Origin: Chryseobacterium sp. Leaf405
GTDB lineage: Bacteria; Bacteroidota; Bacteroidia; Flavobacteriales; Weeksellaceae
DNA length: 64,000 nt
Reading direction: 5' to 3'
NCBI RefSeq assembly: GCF_001425355.1
Contig: NZ_LMQN01000001.1
Location: forward strand, 372,490 to 436,489
Shown: piece after piece, positions 9,010 through 17,985 of the stretch
Position numbering within the stretch: position 1 is the stretch's first letter
How the letters are laid out: every line of letters begins with the position of its first letter
Translations under genes and position numbers: made by a program
The notes under the pieces: generated by a model
Database searches by the model: none
The model's input: the letters and a program-made list of their open reading frames with translations, nothing else
What the model was told of the DNA's origin: nothing

Positions 9010-10079
9010 ACGGGAATATTTAATATTACAATATATTCATTATCAAAAGACTGCATATTCAGTGTATAAGTTTTACCATATAAAAGTTCAAGTCGTCTTT
9101 TTATATTTACTAATCCAAGTCCGCTGTATTTTTTATCTGAAGCCGACAACTGCAAATCCTGAGAATTAACGCAGGTAAAACGGAGGATTTTGTCTTCAAT
9201 TTTGATATTAATTTTAATATAAGATTCTTTTCCTGTGATATTTACACTGTGTTTTATTGCATTTTCCACAAAAGTTGTAAAAAGATTGGGCGGAATAAAT
9301 GTGCTGTTTAGAATCTTTTTGTCGGTCTCTGAATGAATTTCAACGGAAAAATTTTCTCTTCTAATTTTTTCAAGATTAATAAAATTCGATAAAAACTCTA
9401 TTTCTGAGGTTAATAAAGTCTTTTCTTCCCCGTTTTCATACAATTGATATCTTAGAAATTCCGAGAGCTTAATAATTACCGTTGTTGCTGCCTCAGGATC
9501 GGTTCTTATTAATGCTTTTACGTTATTCAACATATTAAATAAGAAATGCGGATTGATCTGGTTTCTCAATTCATTCAATTCCATATTTAATGTAAGACTG
9601 CTCAATTCTGTGATTCTTTTATTGTCTTTTGTCCATTTTTGAAGAAGTTTTACCGTTGTTGTGGTTAAAATAATAGAAACACACATCATAATCCCTTCAT
9701 AAAAATCCCCGTCTTTATTATTGTGAATATGACTGATGTTATAAGCATCAAAATAATTCTTAAAACAATAACTGATAAAATTAATTCCGGCTACTCCGAG
9801 CAATATCAACAGTATAAAATAAGAAACATAATACGTTCGGAAAAAGAAATACGGAACAAGCACATATATATTAATATATGCCATGATTATTAACATCGTA
9901 TATGCAAATAGCAGTACAAAATAACGGTAAGGATCTTCAAACCAACTCCAAAATCTGGTAAAATAAATAAGTCCGAAAAATCCAATACAAAATACCAAAT
10001 GACGCAAAAACCGATATCGGTCGTCTATCAAAAAATTTATCAGCAAATTATTTTTCAATTCCGGCGAATTGTATTTCAT
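9006..10079 (-). CDS. LytS/YehU-type sensor histidine kinase
   Basis: 357 residues. Four hydrophobic segments lie at about 27-42, 53-78, 84-104 and 127-147. They are followed by a His_kinase (PF06580-type) block, NELRNQINPHFLFNMLNNVKAL with H178 as the predicted phospho-acceptor, and a degenerate HATPase domain ending in YSGLGLVNIKRRLELLYG. There is no large periplasmic sensor domain, so sensing is probably within or near the membrane. It is the partner of the LytTR regulator, whose start codon overlaps its stop. A TAnnTTTG box lies 20 bp upstream of the ATG. Confidence 0.92.
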   Translation of the reverse strand: MKYNSPELKNNLLINFLIDDRYRFLRHLVFCIGFFGLIYFTRFWSWFEDPYRYFVLLFAYTMLIIMAYINIYVLVPYFFFRTYYVSYFILLILLGVAGINFISYCFKNYFDAYNISHIHNNKDGDFYEGIMMCVSIILTTTTVKLLQKWTKDNKRITELSSLTLNMELNELRNQINPHFLFNMLNNVKALIRTDPEAATTVIIKLSEFLRYQLYENGEEKTLLTSEIEFLSNFINLEKIRRENFSVEIHSETDKKILNSTFIPPNLFTTFVENAIKHSVNITGKESYIKINIKIEDKILRFTCVNSQDLQLSASDKKYSGLGLVNIKRRLELLYGKTYTLNMQSFDNEYIVILNIPV

Positions 10080-10098
10080 ATCTTCATTTTATCCTAAA

Positions 10099-10106
10099 CA
10101 AAAATA
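10099..10106 (-). promoter_or_regulatory. Candidate -7 box of the kinase/regulator operon
   Basis: On the minus strand this reads TATTTTTG, a perfect TAnnTTTG, 20 bp before the kinase ATG. No TTG is found at the expected -33 position. Confidence 0.4.
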
Positions 10107-10124
10107 AGTAATAACGGAGCTAAT

Positions 10125-10210
10125 ACCGATAATATTATACAAAGTCGGTTATTTTTTATACGAATTTCAGAAGCGTCCGATTTTGTATAAAATACCTGCC
10201 GTTTCATATA
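10125..10210. promoter_or_regulatory. Direct and inverted repeats between the kinase and the envelope operon
   Basis: GTCGGTTATTTTTTATA (10144-10160) and GTCCGATTTTGTATA (10175-10189) are imperfect direct repeats 31 bp apart, about three helical turns. A weaker third copy, GCCGTTTCATATA, is at 10198-10210. The first repeat also forms an inverted pair with ACCGA at 10125-10129. Direct repeats are what LytTR regulators usually bind, and the LytTR system is next to it, so this is a candidate binding region. That link is inference. Confidence 0.4.
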
Positions 10211-10219
10211 AAAAAAATA

Positions 10220-10247
10220 TTGTGAAGAGCTTTTCTCTATTCCTTTG
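10220..10247 (+). promoter_or_regulatory. Candidate promoter of the 10268-11664 operon
   Basis: TTG at 10220-10222 is followed after 17 bp by TTCCTTTG (10240-10247), one mismatch from TAnnTTTG. The predicted transcription start leaves a leader of about 14 nt before the ATG at 10268. Confidence 0.4.
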
Positions 10248-10267
10248 CGCTATAAAATGTAAACATT

Positions 10268-10696
10268 ATGGAATTAAGCGCTTTTCAGGAACTCAGCGAA
10301 AAAATCACTTTAGAATGCTTCTATATGTCGGATTCTCAGCAGGAAGAAAAAATTATTCAGTTAATCGACCTTCATCACTTTGTAGAATGCTATAACCAAA
10401 GCCTGAAAGTGATTGATTATGTGAATAATCCTGTAAATATCATTGAAGAAAACGGCATTAAAAAAGGAATTTTATTTTATGATTTAAAATTTTCTTCCGC
10501 CTTAAATCCTTATGAATCTGACACCTTCAAAAAAGAAAATAATCTGCAGGAACTTTGGTTTGTTTTCGTGGAAGAAGATACCAAAACGCTTCACAGCCAA
10601 CATTCGGATTTTATTACTGAAAATGCCTTAGAAATTTTCTTTGATAAAATATTTGTTTTCAATTTTTTCCAATCTCTCATTACTTCCTTAAAATAA
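10268..10696 (+). CDS. Protein of unknown function
   Basis: 142 residues, acidic, without signal peptide or membrane segment. The composition is rich in Phe, Glu and Asn, and no known motif was recognised. It is separated by only 2 bp from the outer-membrane barrel gene behind it, so both are co-transcribed and probably act together. The divergent position next to a LytTR two-component system suggests that this pair is its regulated target. The chain ends in a hydrophobic helix (FVFNFFQSLITSL). Confidence 0.75.
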   Translation: MELSAFQELSEKITLECFYMSDSQQEEKIIQLIDLHHFVECYNQSLKVIDYVNNPVNIIEENGIKKGILFYDLKFSSALNPYESDTFKKENNLQELWFVFVEEDTKTLHSQHSDFITENALEIFFDKIFVFNFFQSLITSLK

Positions 10697-10698
10697 CC

Positions 10699-11664
10699 AT
10701 GAATATATTACACAAAACAATCCTTACATCTTCTATTCTTTCGATTTCCAATATTGCTTTCGCCCAGAAACGAGACAGCATTCCGCAAAAAGTAACCGCT
10801 TATGTGGCAGAAAAATTTCCGATAGCAAGAGATTTCAACGTTGAATTTACTCAACTCACGCCTTACAAATTTTCATCTCAGCTCCACGGTGCAGATTTAC
10901 CGGAAAATAAAGTCGATCATTTTTCACAGGTAAAAGTGAGTTCAAATATCAATTTCATTAAAACTCAAAAATGGGTCCTGAGTACTACTCTCAACTATCG
11001 TTATACGTCTTTAAATACTGAAAATTCAATCTCAGATTATCGAAAAAACAATGATTTTCATTATCATTCTGAAACATTGAGTTTTACATATTTCTCAAAA
11101 CTTTTTAATAAAATGACCATTTATTCTGCCAGCTTTTCTGTGGACGGAAGTGATGAACATTTTGAAAGAATGCGTGGCATGCTGACCGGAACAATGATTT
11201 TAAAAGCCAATGCCAAAACAAAAATGACGGTAGGATTAGTGGGAATTATTGATCCTTCAACTCAGATTCCTATTATTCCTACTTTCAGTTATGAACATAC
11301 ATTTGATAATGGACTGATTGCAGATATTATTCTGCCGAAAAGAGTTTTAATCAAAAAGAATGTTTCTGAAAACGGCAGAATTTCTTTAGGCTCAGAGATG
11401 GAAAATACTTCATTTTACATTTATGACAGCAATAAAAGGTATGAATTCAGACAATTGGAAATCAATTCGGGAGCAATTTACGAACATAAAATCGGCAGTT
11501 TTATCGGGACTTTAAAAACAGGAATACGAACCGTTCCTAATGCCAGAATTTTCGAAAAAAATGAATCTTTCAAAAATTATTTCTTCGAAGCCAGTCCAAA
11601 AACTTCTTTTTATTTTAACGTCGGTGTTTCTTACAACCCTTTTGGAAAATACAAAGCAAAATAA
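10699..11664 (+). CDS. Predicted outer-membrane beta-barrel protein
   Basis: 321 residues. A signal peptide (MNILHKTILTSSILSISNIAFA, cut before QKRDS) is followed by alternating amphipathic strands with aromatic girdles (WVLSTTLNYRYTSL, TSFYFNVGVSYNPFGKY). This pattern fits a small to mid-size outer-membrane barrel, perhaps of the DUF6268 kind often found in Flavobacteriia, though that family name is only a guess. It follows the 142-residue protein by 2 bp. No transport substrate can be inferred. It has no ligand-binding plug. Confidence 0.7.
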   Translation: MNILHKTILTSSILSISNIAFAQKRDSIPQKVTAYVAEKFPIARDFNVEFTQLTPYKFSSQLHGADLPENKVDHFSQVKVSSNINFIKTQKWVLSTTLNYRYTSLNTENSISDYRKNNDFHYHSETLSFTYFSKLFNKMTIYSASFSVDGSDEHFERMRGMLTGTMILKANAKTKMTVGLVGIIDPSTQIPIIPTFSYEHTFDNGLIADIILPKRVLIKKNVSENGRISLGSEMENTSFYIYDSNKRYEFRQLEINSGAIYEHKIGSFIGTLKTGIRTVPNARIFEKNESFKNYFFEASPKTSFYFNVGVSYNPFGKYKAK

Positions 11665-11786
11665 ATTATAAATACATAAGACACACTTTTCGACTTTCGC
11701 TTCGCAAATTTTTCAATCTTGTATAATTTTCACTCCTTTATATTATAGAAGCGGAGGTATGATCTTTCTTTTATTTCATTTAAAAA

Positions 11787-12122
11787 TTAATGAGATCCCA
11801 TCTTTGAGAACAAATTAATCACTACTACTCCTATCACAATTAATAATATTCCTATAATTGCCGGCAAATCGGGAACTTGTTTAAATACAACGATCCCGAT
11901 GATGGTAATAAATATAATTCCAACTCCCGACCAGATTGCATAAGCAATTCCTACAGGAACCTGACGCAGAGTAAGACTTAGCAGATAGAAGGTCACAATA
12001 TATCCTATTAACGTAATAATAGAAGGAAGCAATTTCGTAAACTGTTCAGATTTTTTCAGGAAAGTTGTCGCAATAATTTCAAAAATAATCGCTAGCAATA
12101 GATACAAATAACTTCTTCCCAT
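11787..12122 (-). CDS. SMR-family multidrug efflux protein
   Basis: 111 residues and four transmembrane helices. The essential membrane-embedded Glu is at position 15 (AIIFEIIATTFLKKSEQFT), and YAIWSGVG around W64 is the conserved SMR motif. Small multidrug resistance proteins dimerise and exchange protons for cationic drugs; some relatives export guanidinium. The open frame extends 16 codons further upstream. The ATG at 12122 is chosen because SMR proteins start directly at TM1 and because a promoter box lies just upstream, inside the longer frame. Confidence 0.9.
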   Translation of the reverse strand: MGRSYLYLLLAIIFEIIATTFLKKSEQFTKLLPSIITLIGYIVTFYLLSLTLRQVPVGIAYAIWSGVGIIFITIIGIVVFKQVPDLPAIIGILLIVIGVVVINLFSKMGSH

Positions 12123-12138
12123 ATTCTTTATTTTAAAG

Positions 12139-12165
12139 CAAAAATAACCAAAAACCGTCTTGCAA
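12139..12165 (-). promoter_or_regulatory. Candidate promoter of the SMR gene
   Basis: On the minus strand, TTG (complement of 12163-12165) is followed after 16 bp by TATTTTTG (complement of 12139-12146). The start of transcription would lie about 10 nt before the ATG at 12122, which supports that start codon. Confidence 0.5.
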
Positions 12166-12593
12166 TACATTTTATCGATGTAATTGATATCACAAATCTG
12201 ATAAAATAACGAGATGAAAACTCACATGAAATTGAATAATGATAATTTTTATTAACATTAAAACACATCATGTCAAAATTAAGTGACTTAATTTACTCAC
12301 AAATAATATTATTATGCTGAGCATTTTTTCTTTTTTGTATTATCAACTTTTAAATGCAAAATATGAAACTATTGAGAGATTGATAAAACTTTACACATAA
12401 CACAATAAAACCATCAATAAATTTTCAATTTTATATTAAATTAATGTAAACTAAATCTGTACAAAATCTTAAATAAAACATCATAAAACACTGATATACA
12501 TCATAATTATTTGTTTTGGTACATCATTTGAAAGTCGTAATATTGCAATACAGAATAAGCAATAAATAATCAAATAACTAAAAATATAATAAA
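12166..12593. other. AT-rich intergenic region without recognisable gene
   Basis: About 430 bp of very AT-rich sequence upstream of the 26-codon ORF. It holds only very short ORFs (for example 28 codons near 12314), none with recognisable features. It probably contains the promoter of the small-ORF transcript. GTGACTTAATTTACTCAC (about 12279-12296) has a weak dyad. Confidence 0.4.
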
Positions 12594-12674
12594 ATGATCA
12601 CTTACATCGGAATCGCAACATGTTTAGTAGTTTTCGCTTCATATTTCGCAACAGCGAGAAGAGAAGGAAACTAA
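12594..12674 (+). CDS. Candidate 26-residue single-pass membrane peptide
   Basis: The ORF begins ATGATCACTTACATCGG and encodes a hydrophobic helix (ITYIGIATCLVVFASYFA) with a short positively charged tail (TARREGN). It has an A-rich leader like other genes here and is followed 125 bp later by a strong terminator with no other ORF between. It could be a stand-alone membrane peptide, or the transcript could be a non-coding RNA. It recalls small KdpF-like subunits only in size; no kdp genes are nearby. Confidence 0.4.
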   Translation: MITYIGIATCLVVFASYFATARREGN

Positions 12675-12798
12675 TTTTGAAAATAAAGAACTAGCCAGAA
12701 AACTTATAAAACATGTAATACACTTGTTTTAGAATTTTAATCATTACGATTAATCTTATCATAGGAAATATTTTCATTTACATTATAATTAAGCAGTA

Positions 12799-12832
12799 AA
12801 AAGCCGGAACTTCATGTTTCGGCTTTTTGTTT
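12799..12832 (+). terminator. Terminator of the small-ORF transcript
   Basis: AAAAGCCGGAAC pairs with GTTTCGGCTTTT (a G.U or mismatch near the loop), followed by a T-rich run. It closes the transcription unit that contains the 26-codon ORF. Confidence 0.75.
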
Positions 12833-13029
12833 TAAAATACGTTTATTCGCAGTACGGTAAATTAAAGACAAAAAGAATGATGAAAGAAATTGAAATTCTT
12901 CGGGCGAATATTTTCGAAAAAAATAAACGTAAACAGTAGCAGACACAATTTTTTATAAATTTTTCAGCTGATAGCATTCCGGAAAAATTCAAATTTATTC
13001 TTCAGTCAAATATTTAAATTTTTAAGCTT

Positions 13030-13037
13030 TATCTTTG
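13030..13037 (+). promoter_or_regulatory. Candidate -7 box of the AAA ATPase gene
   Basis: TATCTTTG is a perfect TAnnTTTG, 19 bp before the ATG at 13057, leaving a leader of about 13 nt. A -33 TTG is not evident. Confidence 0.45.
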
Positions 13038-13056
13038 CGTATAATTTCAATAGACG

Positions 13057-13770
13057 ATGAATCTGTACGACCTTATTATTCAGGATAAAGAACAAGTGAC
13101 ACTTAATAATGTTTTCCTTGAACCCCAAAATAAGGAACAATTTGTACAGCTCATTAAAGAACATAAGTACATCAAAGAACTGCAGGAATACGGTCTTCCG
13201 GTAAATAATAAAATACTTCTACAAGGAAGCTCAGGTTGTGGGAAAACCATGACAGCAAAGGCAATTGCCAACGCTTTAGGCAAAAATATCATCATTCTTA
13301 ATTTAAGCAATATCGTTTCTTCGAGAATTGGTGAAACGTCTCAGAATATCAAAATGATTTTCGATAAAGCTTCCCGAGAAAAATCGGTACTTTTTCTTGA
13401 TGAACTCGACCAAATCGGGAAAGCGAGAGGCAGCAACGACAAAGATGTAGGCGAAATGAGACGACTTGTGAATACATTGATCCAGTTGATCGATTATTAT
13501 CCCGAAAATGCCCTTTTACTGTGCGCAACAAATCACCCCGAAATCATTGATACCGCTTTGTTGAGACGTTTTCAATTGAAAATTAATTATGAAATGCCTT
13601 CTAAAGAATTTTTGGATACTTTTTATGATGATTTACTTTCAAAATTTCCTGAAGATTTAAGAAAAATTGATCGAAAATATCATGTTTCTTTTGCTGAGGC
13701 GAAGGATTATGCTTTTACAGTGGTGAAAGGAAATTTAATACAAAAACTGGAAAATAATACTTCCTTATAA
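13057..13770 (+). CDS. Stand-alone AAA-family ATPase
   Basis: 237 residues. A short N-terminal region (1-50) is followed by one AAA module: Walker A GSSGCGKT (57-64), Walker B VLFLDELD (111-118), sensor-1 Asn159 in CATNHPE, and arginine-finger candidates R170/R171 (LLRRF). The organisation resembles the FtsH/Cdc48-type classic AAA domain. There is no protease domain or second ring, so it may act on a partner protein or as a small remodelling ATPase. No obvious partner gene is adjacent; the 21-bp repeat array begins about 60 bp after its stop. Confidence 0.85.
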   Translation: MNLYDLIIQDKEQVTLNNVFLEPQNKEQFVQLIKEHKYIKELQEYGLPVNNKILLQGSSGCGKTMTAKAIANALGKNIIILNLSNIVSSRIGETSQNIKMIFDKASREKSVLFLDELDQIGKARGSNDKDVGEMRRLVNTLIQLIDYYPENALLLCATNHPEIIDTALLRRFQLKINYEMPSKEFLDTFYDDLLSKFPEDLRKIDRKYHVSFAEAKDYAFTVVKGNLIQKLENNTSL

Positions 13771-13825
13771 ATTATCAAAAGCTTTTTTATTGAAAATATG
13801 AGAATAATAGTCCAGTATATTTCGA

Positions 13826-14035
13826 CTAAGGAAAAAACATTCGATAAGACTATCAACCGTTTCAATAAAGCCCTCAAGTACTTCTAAAGGACAATCAATC
13901 ATTTTGGATGGACAATCGAGCAATTCGACGAAGCAATCAAATGTTTCGAATAGATAATCAACCACTCCGAATGTACAATCAAGCATTCCTATGAAGCAAT
14001 CAACCGCTCCGAAGAGACAATCAAGTATAATTTGC
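13826..14035. repeat. Degenerate tandem array of 21-bp repeats (9 clear units plus one weak)
   Basis: Nine consecutive units of exactly 21 bp can be laid out from 13847 to 14035 (starts 13847, 13868, 13889, 13910, 13931, 13952, 13973, 13994, 14015). A weaker unit is at 13826. The core is CAATCAA near the unit start and TTCGAA or TCCGAA near its end. The period is a multiple of three. Read on the minus strand, an ORF at 13765-13986 gives a heptad pattern (LDC.... repeated); read on the plus strand, heptads (TI....) are broken by two stops. It is probably a non-coding minisatellite or a decayed repeat-protein gene. Confidence 0.75.
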
Positions 14036-14134
14036 TATATTTCAGTATTTTACGATATTTTAAAAAAAACTTTCATCGCTGAAATAATTTACTATTTATT
14101 AATAAATAAAATTTAACTTTTAGACCTTTAATGT

Positions 14135-14962
14135 ATGACAACAATTTTAACAAGCAAAATATCATTTGGAATTGGAGAATCTTTTTCAACAATATTTCTA
14201 ATATTATTTCTTCTATCTATTTGTGTTTTTATATATCGAATTTCAAAATATGTTCGAAATAAAAACTTTAAATATGCAATAGCGTCTCTTTCAATTTTAT
14301 TAATCTTACATTCAGTTATCTTCCCTTTTATATATACTTTAATGCTAAAGAATAATCCGGCAAGTTTCGAATTTAAAACTACAATTTATACAAATCGAAA
14401 ACAGATTGTACTTAATGAATGGATTAATGATTCTCAATCTCTTCCACATGAAATTAAAGATCTTGACAATATAAAACTCTTAAATAGTATTATTTTAAAT
14501 AAGCAGATAAAAGAATTAAAACAATTAACTTTTACCAAAGATTATGTAATACATTCAGATATTAATTTTAATATTCCTGGAAGAAATTATATGGCAACTA
14601 TTTACATATTTGATAAAAAAGGTATTTTAAAAAAGAAATTAGATAAAAGCGGAAGTTATATTGAGTTAGATTCTATGAAATTTGGAAGCATTATAAATCA
14701 TGATATTAACTATCTTAAAAACGAACTTCAATATTACAAGGTAAAAAAAGCAGAACTTGATAGAAATAATTTCTGGACTTTTGCAACAATACTTCCTTAC
14801 AGTATATCGTCAATATTTACGGGAAATATGTCTCCAATAACACCAATAGCCAATGTATTTTATTCATTTCATTATTTTATAATTTATTGTATTGGAATAG
14901 GTATCTTTCTTCATTTTCTAATTTTGAACATTAATTTCTTAATTAAAAATCGAAAATCTTAG
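14135..14962 (+). CDS. Orphan membrane protein of unknown function
   Basis: 275 residues, encoded by DNA clearly more AT-rich than its neighbours. Hydrophobic segments lie at about 15-38, 48-72 and near 215-270, enclosing a soluble middle part (about 80-205) rich in Asn, Lys and Ile. No family was recognised. The gene follows the 21-bp repeat array and precedes a dispersed repeat and a terminator, so it sits in a small accessory pocket between the AAA ATPase and gcvP. The composition may point to horizontal transfer, but this is only suggestive. Confidence 0.65.
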   Translation: MTTILTSKISFGIGESFSTIFLILFLLSICVFIYRISKYVRNKNFKYAIASLSILLILHSVIFPFIYTLMLKNNPASFEFKTTIYTNRKQIVLNEWINDSQSLPHEIKDLDNIKLLNSIILNKQIKELKQLTFTKDYVIHSDINFNIPGRNYMATIYIFDKKGILKKKLDKSGSYIELDSMKFGSIINHDINYLKNELQYYKVKKAELDRNNFWTFATILPYSISSIFTGNMSPITPIANVFYSFHYFIIYCIGIGIFLHFLILNINFLIKNRKS

Positions 14963-14972
14963 CTTTCCAAAT

Positions 14973-15006
14973 GAGATTGCTTCGTCACTTCGTTCCTCGC
15001 AATGAC
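14973..15006. repeat. Dispersed intergenic repeat (GAGATTGCTTCG... type), copy 1
   Basis: Starts GAGATTGCTTCGTCACTTCG and ends CCTCGCAATGAC, with short inverted ends (ATTGC / GCAAT). A diverged copy in the opposite orientation is at 19131-19158. Elements of this look are frequent in intergenic DNA of many bacteria. Confidence 0.6.
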
Positions 15007-15009
15007 TAA

Positions 15010-15046
15010 AAAAAACTCCCTCTCATCACTGAAAGGGAGTTTATAT
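15010..15046. terminator. Terminator between the orphan membrane gene and gcvP
   Basis: AAACTCCCT (15013-15021) pairs with AGGGAGTTT (15034-15042). Runs of A on one side and T-rich sequence on the other allow it to work for both converging genes. Confidence 0.75.
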
Positions 15047-15060
15047 TTAAAAATTTTTAA

Positions 15061-17919
15061 TTACATATAAGCTTCAATCGGCTCACAAGTACACACTAAG
15101 TTTCTGTCTCCGTAAGCTTCATCAACTCTTGAAACAGAAGCAAAGAATTTGTGATCTCTCACCCACTCCAGCGGATATGCCGCTTTTTCTCTGCTGTATG
15201 GTTTATCCCAAGAATCTGAGATTACCAATTGTTCTGTGTGAGGAGCATTTTTCAATACGTTGTTGGTAGCATCAGCTTCACCGTTTGCAATCTCATCAAT
15301 TTCATGTTTGATAGCAATTAAAGCTTCCGCAAAACGGTCGATTTCAGCTTTGCTTTCAGATTCAGTCGGCTCAATCATTAATGTTCCCGCAACCGGGAAA
15401 GAAACTGTTGGAGCGTGGAATCCATAATCCATCAATCTTTTCGCAACATCAGCAACTTCAATTCCTAAAGATTTAAACTGTCTGAAATCTACGATACATT
15501 CGTGAGCCACTTTTCCGTTTTCGTTTGAATATAAAATCGGGAAATGCTCAGCTAAAATTTCTTTCAAATAGTTAGCATTCAAGATCGCATGCTCAGTTGC
15601 TTTTTTCAATCCTGAAGTTCCTAACATTTTGATGTAAGCATAAGAAATATTCAAGATCAAACCAGAACCGTAAGGTGCGGCAGAAATACCGTCAATAGCT
15701 TCTTTAGCTCCGATTCTGATATTTGCATTTGAAGGCAAGAAAGGAACTAAGTGTTTAGCCACACAAATTGGACCAACTCCAGGACCTCCACCTCCGTGAG
15801 GAATAGCGAAAGTTTTGTGCAAGTTCAAGTGACAAACGTCTGCCCCGATGTTTCCAGGACTTGTATATCCTACCTGAGCATTCATGTTGGCACCATCCAT
15901 ATACACCTGCCCGCCATGTTGGTGGATTAAGTTTGTAATTTCGATGATGTTAGCATCAAAGAATCCGTATGTTGACGGATATGTGATCATTACACAAGAA
16001 AGGTTTTCAGAATGCTGTTCTGTTTTAGCTTTTAAGTCTTCGAAATCAATTTCTCCGCTTTCAAGATTTTTAACAACAACAATTTTCATTCCTGCCATTG
16101 CTGCAGATGCCGGGTTTGTTCCATGTGCAGACTGAGGAATTAATACTACATTTCTGTGACCTTCGCCTCTTGAAATGTGATATTCTCTGATTACCATTAA
16201 TCCCGCATATTCTCCCTGCGCTCCTGAATTTGGCTGAAGAGAAGTTCCTGCAAAACCTGTAATTTCAGCTAAATCTTTCTCTAATTCACGGATCATTTCC
16301 TGATAACCACCAGCCTGATCAACCGGTACAAACGGATGAATCGCTCCCCAGTTGTCCCAAGAAAGTGGTAACATTTGCGTTGCTGCGTTCAGTTTCATCG
16401 TACAAGAACCCAAAGAAATCATTGAATGAGTCAACGATAAATCTTTTCTTTCCAGACGCTTGATATAACGCATCAATTCTGTTTCCGTATGGTATTTGTT
16501 GAATACACTTTCTGTAAGAATTTCGTCTTTTCTAAGATTTTCTTCAGGAATGCTGTATCCTTCTTTTATTTCTAATTTGAAAGTCTGCTTGTCTTTAAAC
16601 TGAGCGAAAGAAGCCATTAGAACATTTAATTTTTCCAATGTTGTACTTTCGTTGATCGCAATACTTACAACGCCTTCTGTGAAATAGTTTAAATTCAGTT
16701 TATGATCAAGCATCATTCTCATTAATCTGCCTTTCTCATCTTCGCTTAAAGTAATTTTTACCGTATCAAAAATTGGTTCTTCAACAGTTTGATAACCTAA
16801 AGCTTTCAAACCATTTTTCAAAGCATTTGCTTTAAAGTGAATTTGGTCAGCGATGTAATTTAATCCTTTCGGACCGTGATAAACAGCATACATTCCGGCC
16901 ATAACTGCCAAAAGAACCTGAGCCGTGCAGATATTTGAAGTTGCTCTTTCTCTCTTAATATGTTGCTCTCTGGTCTGTAAAGCCATTCTCAATGCACGTC
17001 TTCCGTACATATCCTGAGAAACCCCGATAATTCTTCCCGGAATATCTCTTTTATAATCTTCCTTACAAGAGAAAAATGCTGCGTGAGGACCTCCGTAACC
17101 CAATGGAATACCAAATCTCTGAGTGGTACCAACAGCACAGTCAGCGCCCATTGATGCAGGAGATTTTAATTTAACCAAAGCCATAGGATCACAAGCAACA
17201 GCTACCTGAAGATCTAATTTTTTATATTCTACAATATCTTCTGTATAATCCAGAACAATTCCGTTTTTACCGGGATACTGCAATAAAACTCCGTAGTAAG
17301 AACCATCAAACTCATGCATTTTGTGATCACCTTCTACGATTTCTATCTCCAACCCTTCAGCTTTAGTTTTCAATACTGAAATTGTCTGAGGTAAAACTAA
17401 ATCAGAAACGAAGAACTTGTTAGCTCCTGCTTTTTTCTGATCTTTTGTTCTGTTGTTGAAGAACATGTGCATTGCTTCCGCAGCCGCTGTAGATTCGTCC
17501 AACAATGAAGCGTTTGCCAAAGCAAAACCTGTCAAATCACATACAACAGTCTGGAAATTAAGAAGAGCTTCCAATCTTCCCTGTGCGATTTCCGCCTGAT
17601 AAGGTGTATAGGCAGTGTACCAACTCGGGTTTTCAAAAATATTTCTCTGAATAGCCGATGGCAAAAGCGTATTGTGATATCCAAAACCTATATAGCTTGT
17701 ATAATCAGTATTTTTCGATGCCAATTCTTTCGAATGATTCAGCATTTCGTATTCTGAAAGCGGTTCTGAGATTTCAAGATCTTTTTCTAAGCGGATAGAA
17801 GAAGGGATGGTTTGAGAGATGAGCTCTTCGATACTTGAAACGCCAACTTTTTCCAGCATCGCCTGTTTATCGGCTTCATTTAAGGAAATGTGACGGCTCA
17901 CAAACTGTTCTGTATTCAT
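15061..17919 (-). CDS. gcvP: Glycine dehydrogenase (decarboxylating), P-protein
   Basis: 952 residues, the full length of the fused homodimeric P-protein of the glycine cleavage system. It decarboxylates glycine with PLP and passes the aminomethyl group to lipoyl-GcvH. The N-terminal half contains [20 protein letters not shown], the C-terminal half the PLP-lysine motif [19 protein letters not shown] (K702). Both alpha- and beta-type halves are intact. The other gcv genes are not adjacent, as is common in Bacteroidota. No glycine riboswitch was recognised upstream. Confidence 0.97.
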   Translation of the reverse strand: MNTEQFVSRHISLNEADKQAMLEKVGVSSIEELISQTIPSSIRLEKDLEISEPLSEYEMLNHSKELASKNTDYTSYIGFGYHNTLLPSAIQRNIFENPSWYTAYTPYQAEIAQGRLEALLNFQTVVCDLTGFALANASLLDESTAAAEAMHMFFNNRTKDQKKAGANKFFVSDLVLPQTISVLKTKAEGLEIEIVEGDHKMHEFDGSYYGVLLQYPGKNGIVLDYTEDIVEYKKLDLQVAVACDPMALVKLKSPASMGADCAVGTTQRFGIPLGYGGPHAAFFSCKEDYKRDIPGRIIGVSQDMYGRRALRMALQTREQHIKRERATSNICTAQVLLAVMAGMYAVYHGPKGLNYIADQIHFKANALKNGLKALGYQTVEEPIFDTVKITLSEDEKGRLMRMMLDHKLNLNYFTEGVVSIAINESTTLEKLNVLMASFAQFKDKQTFKLEIKEGYSIPEENLRKDEILTESVFNKYHTETELMRYIKRLERKDLSLTHSMISLGSCTMKLNAATQMLPLSWDNWGAIHPFVPVDQAGGYQEMIRELEKDLAEITGFAGTSLQPNSGAQGEYAGLMVIREYHISRGEGHRNVVLIPQSAHGTNPASAAMAGMKIVVVKNLESGEIDFEDLKAKTEQHSENLSCVMITYPSTYGFFDANIIEITNLIHQHGGQVYMDGANMNAQVGYTSPGNIGADVCHLNLHKTFAIPHGGGGPGVGPICVAKHLVPFLPSNANIRIGAKEAIDGISAAPYGSGLILNISYAYIKMLGTSGLKKATEHAILNANYLKEILAEHFPILYSNENGKVAHECIVDFRQFKSLGIEVADVAKRLMDYGFHAPTVSFPVAGTLMIEPTESESKAEIDRFAEALIAIKHEIDEIANGEADATNNVLKNAPHTEQLVISDSWDKPYSREKAAYPLEWVRDHKFFASVSRVDEAYGDRNLVCTCEPIEAYM

Positions 17920-17954
17920 TTTTTATATTAGATTTTGTTTGTAAAAAAGATGGG

Positions 17955-17985
17955 TAAAATTACGCATTTTTAGAAAATTTTGCAA
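17955..17985 (-). promoter_or_regulatory. Candidate gcvP promoter
   Basis: Minus strand: TTG (complement of 17983-17985), 20-bp spacer, TAATTTTA (complement of 17955-17962), one mismatch from TAnnTTTG. The position fits a leader of about 30 nt. Confidence 0.4.

Noticed and set aside
10183..10395. 70-codon plus-strand ORF overlapping the start of the 10268 gene
   Set aside because: Overlaps a better gene in another frame and has no supporting composition.
12594..12674. KdpF
   Set aside because: Size and single helix are similar, but no kdp genes are nearby and the residues do not match KdpF.
13765..13986. 73-codon minus-strand ORF across the 21-bp repeats
   Set aside because: The repetitive LDC-type peptide is explained by the 21-bp period; the plus frame is broken, and no start signal or promoter is seen. 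Kept only as part of the repeat.
13826..14035. CRISPR array
   Set aside because: Units of 21 bp are adjacent with no unique spacers, and no cas genes are present.
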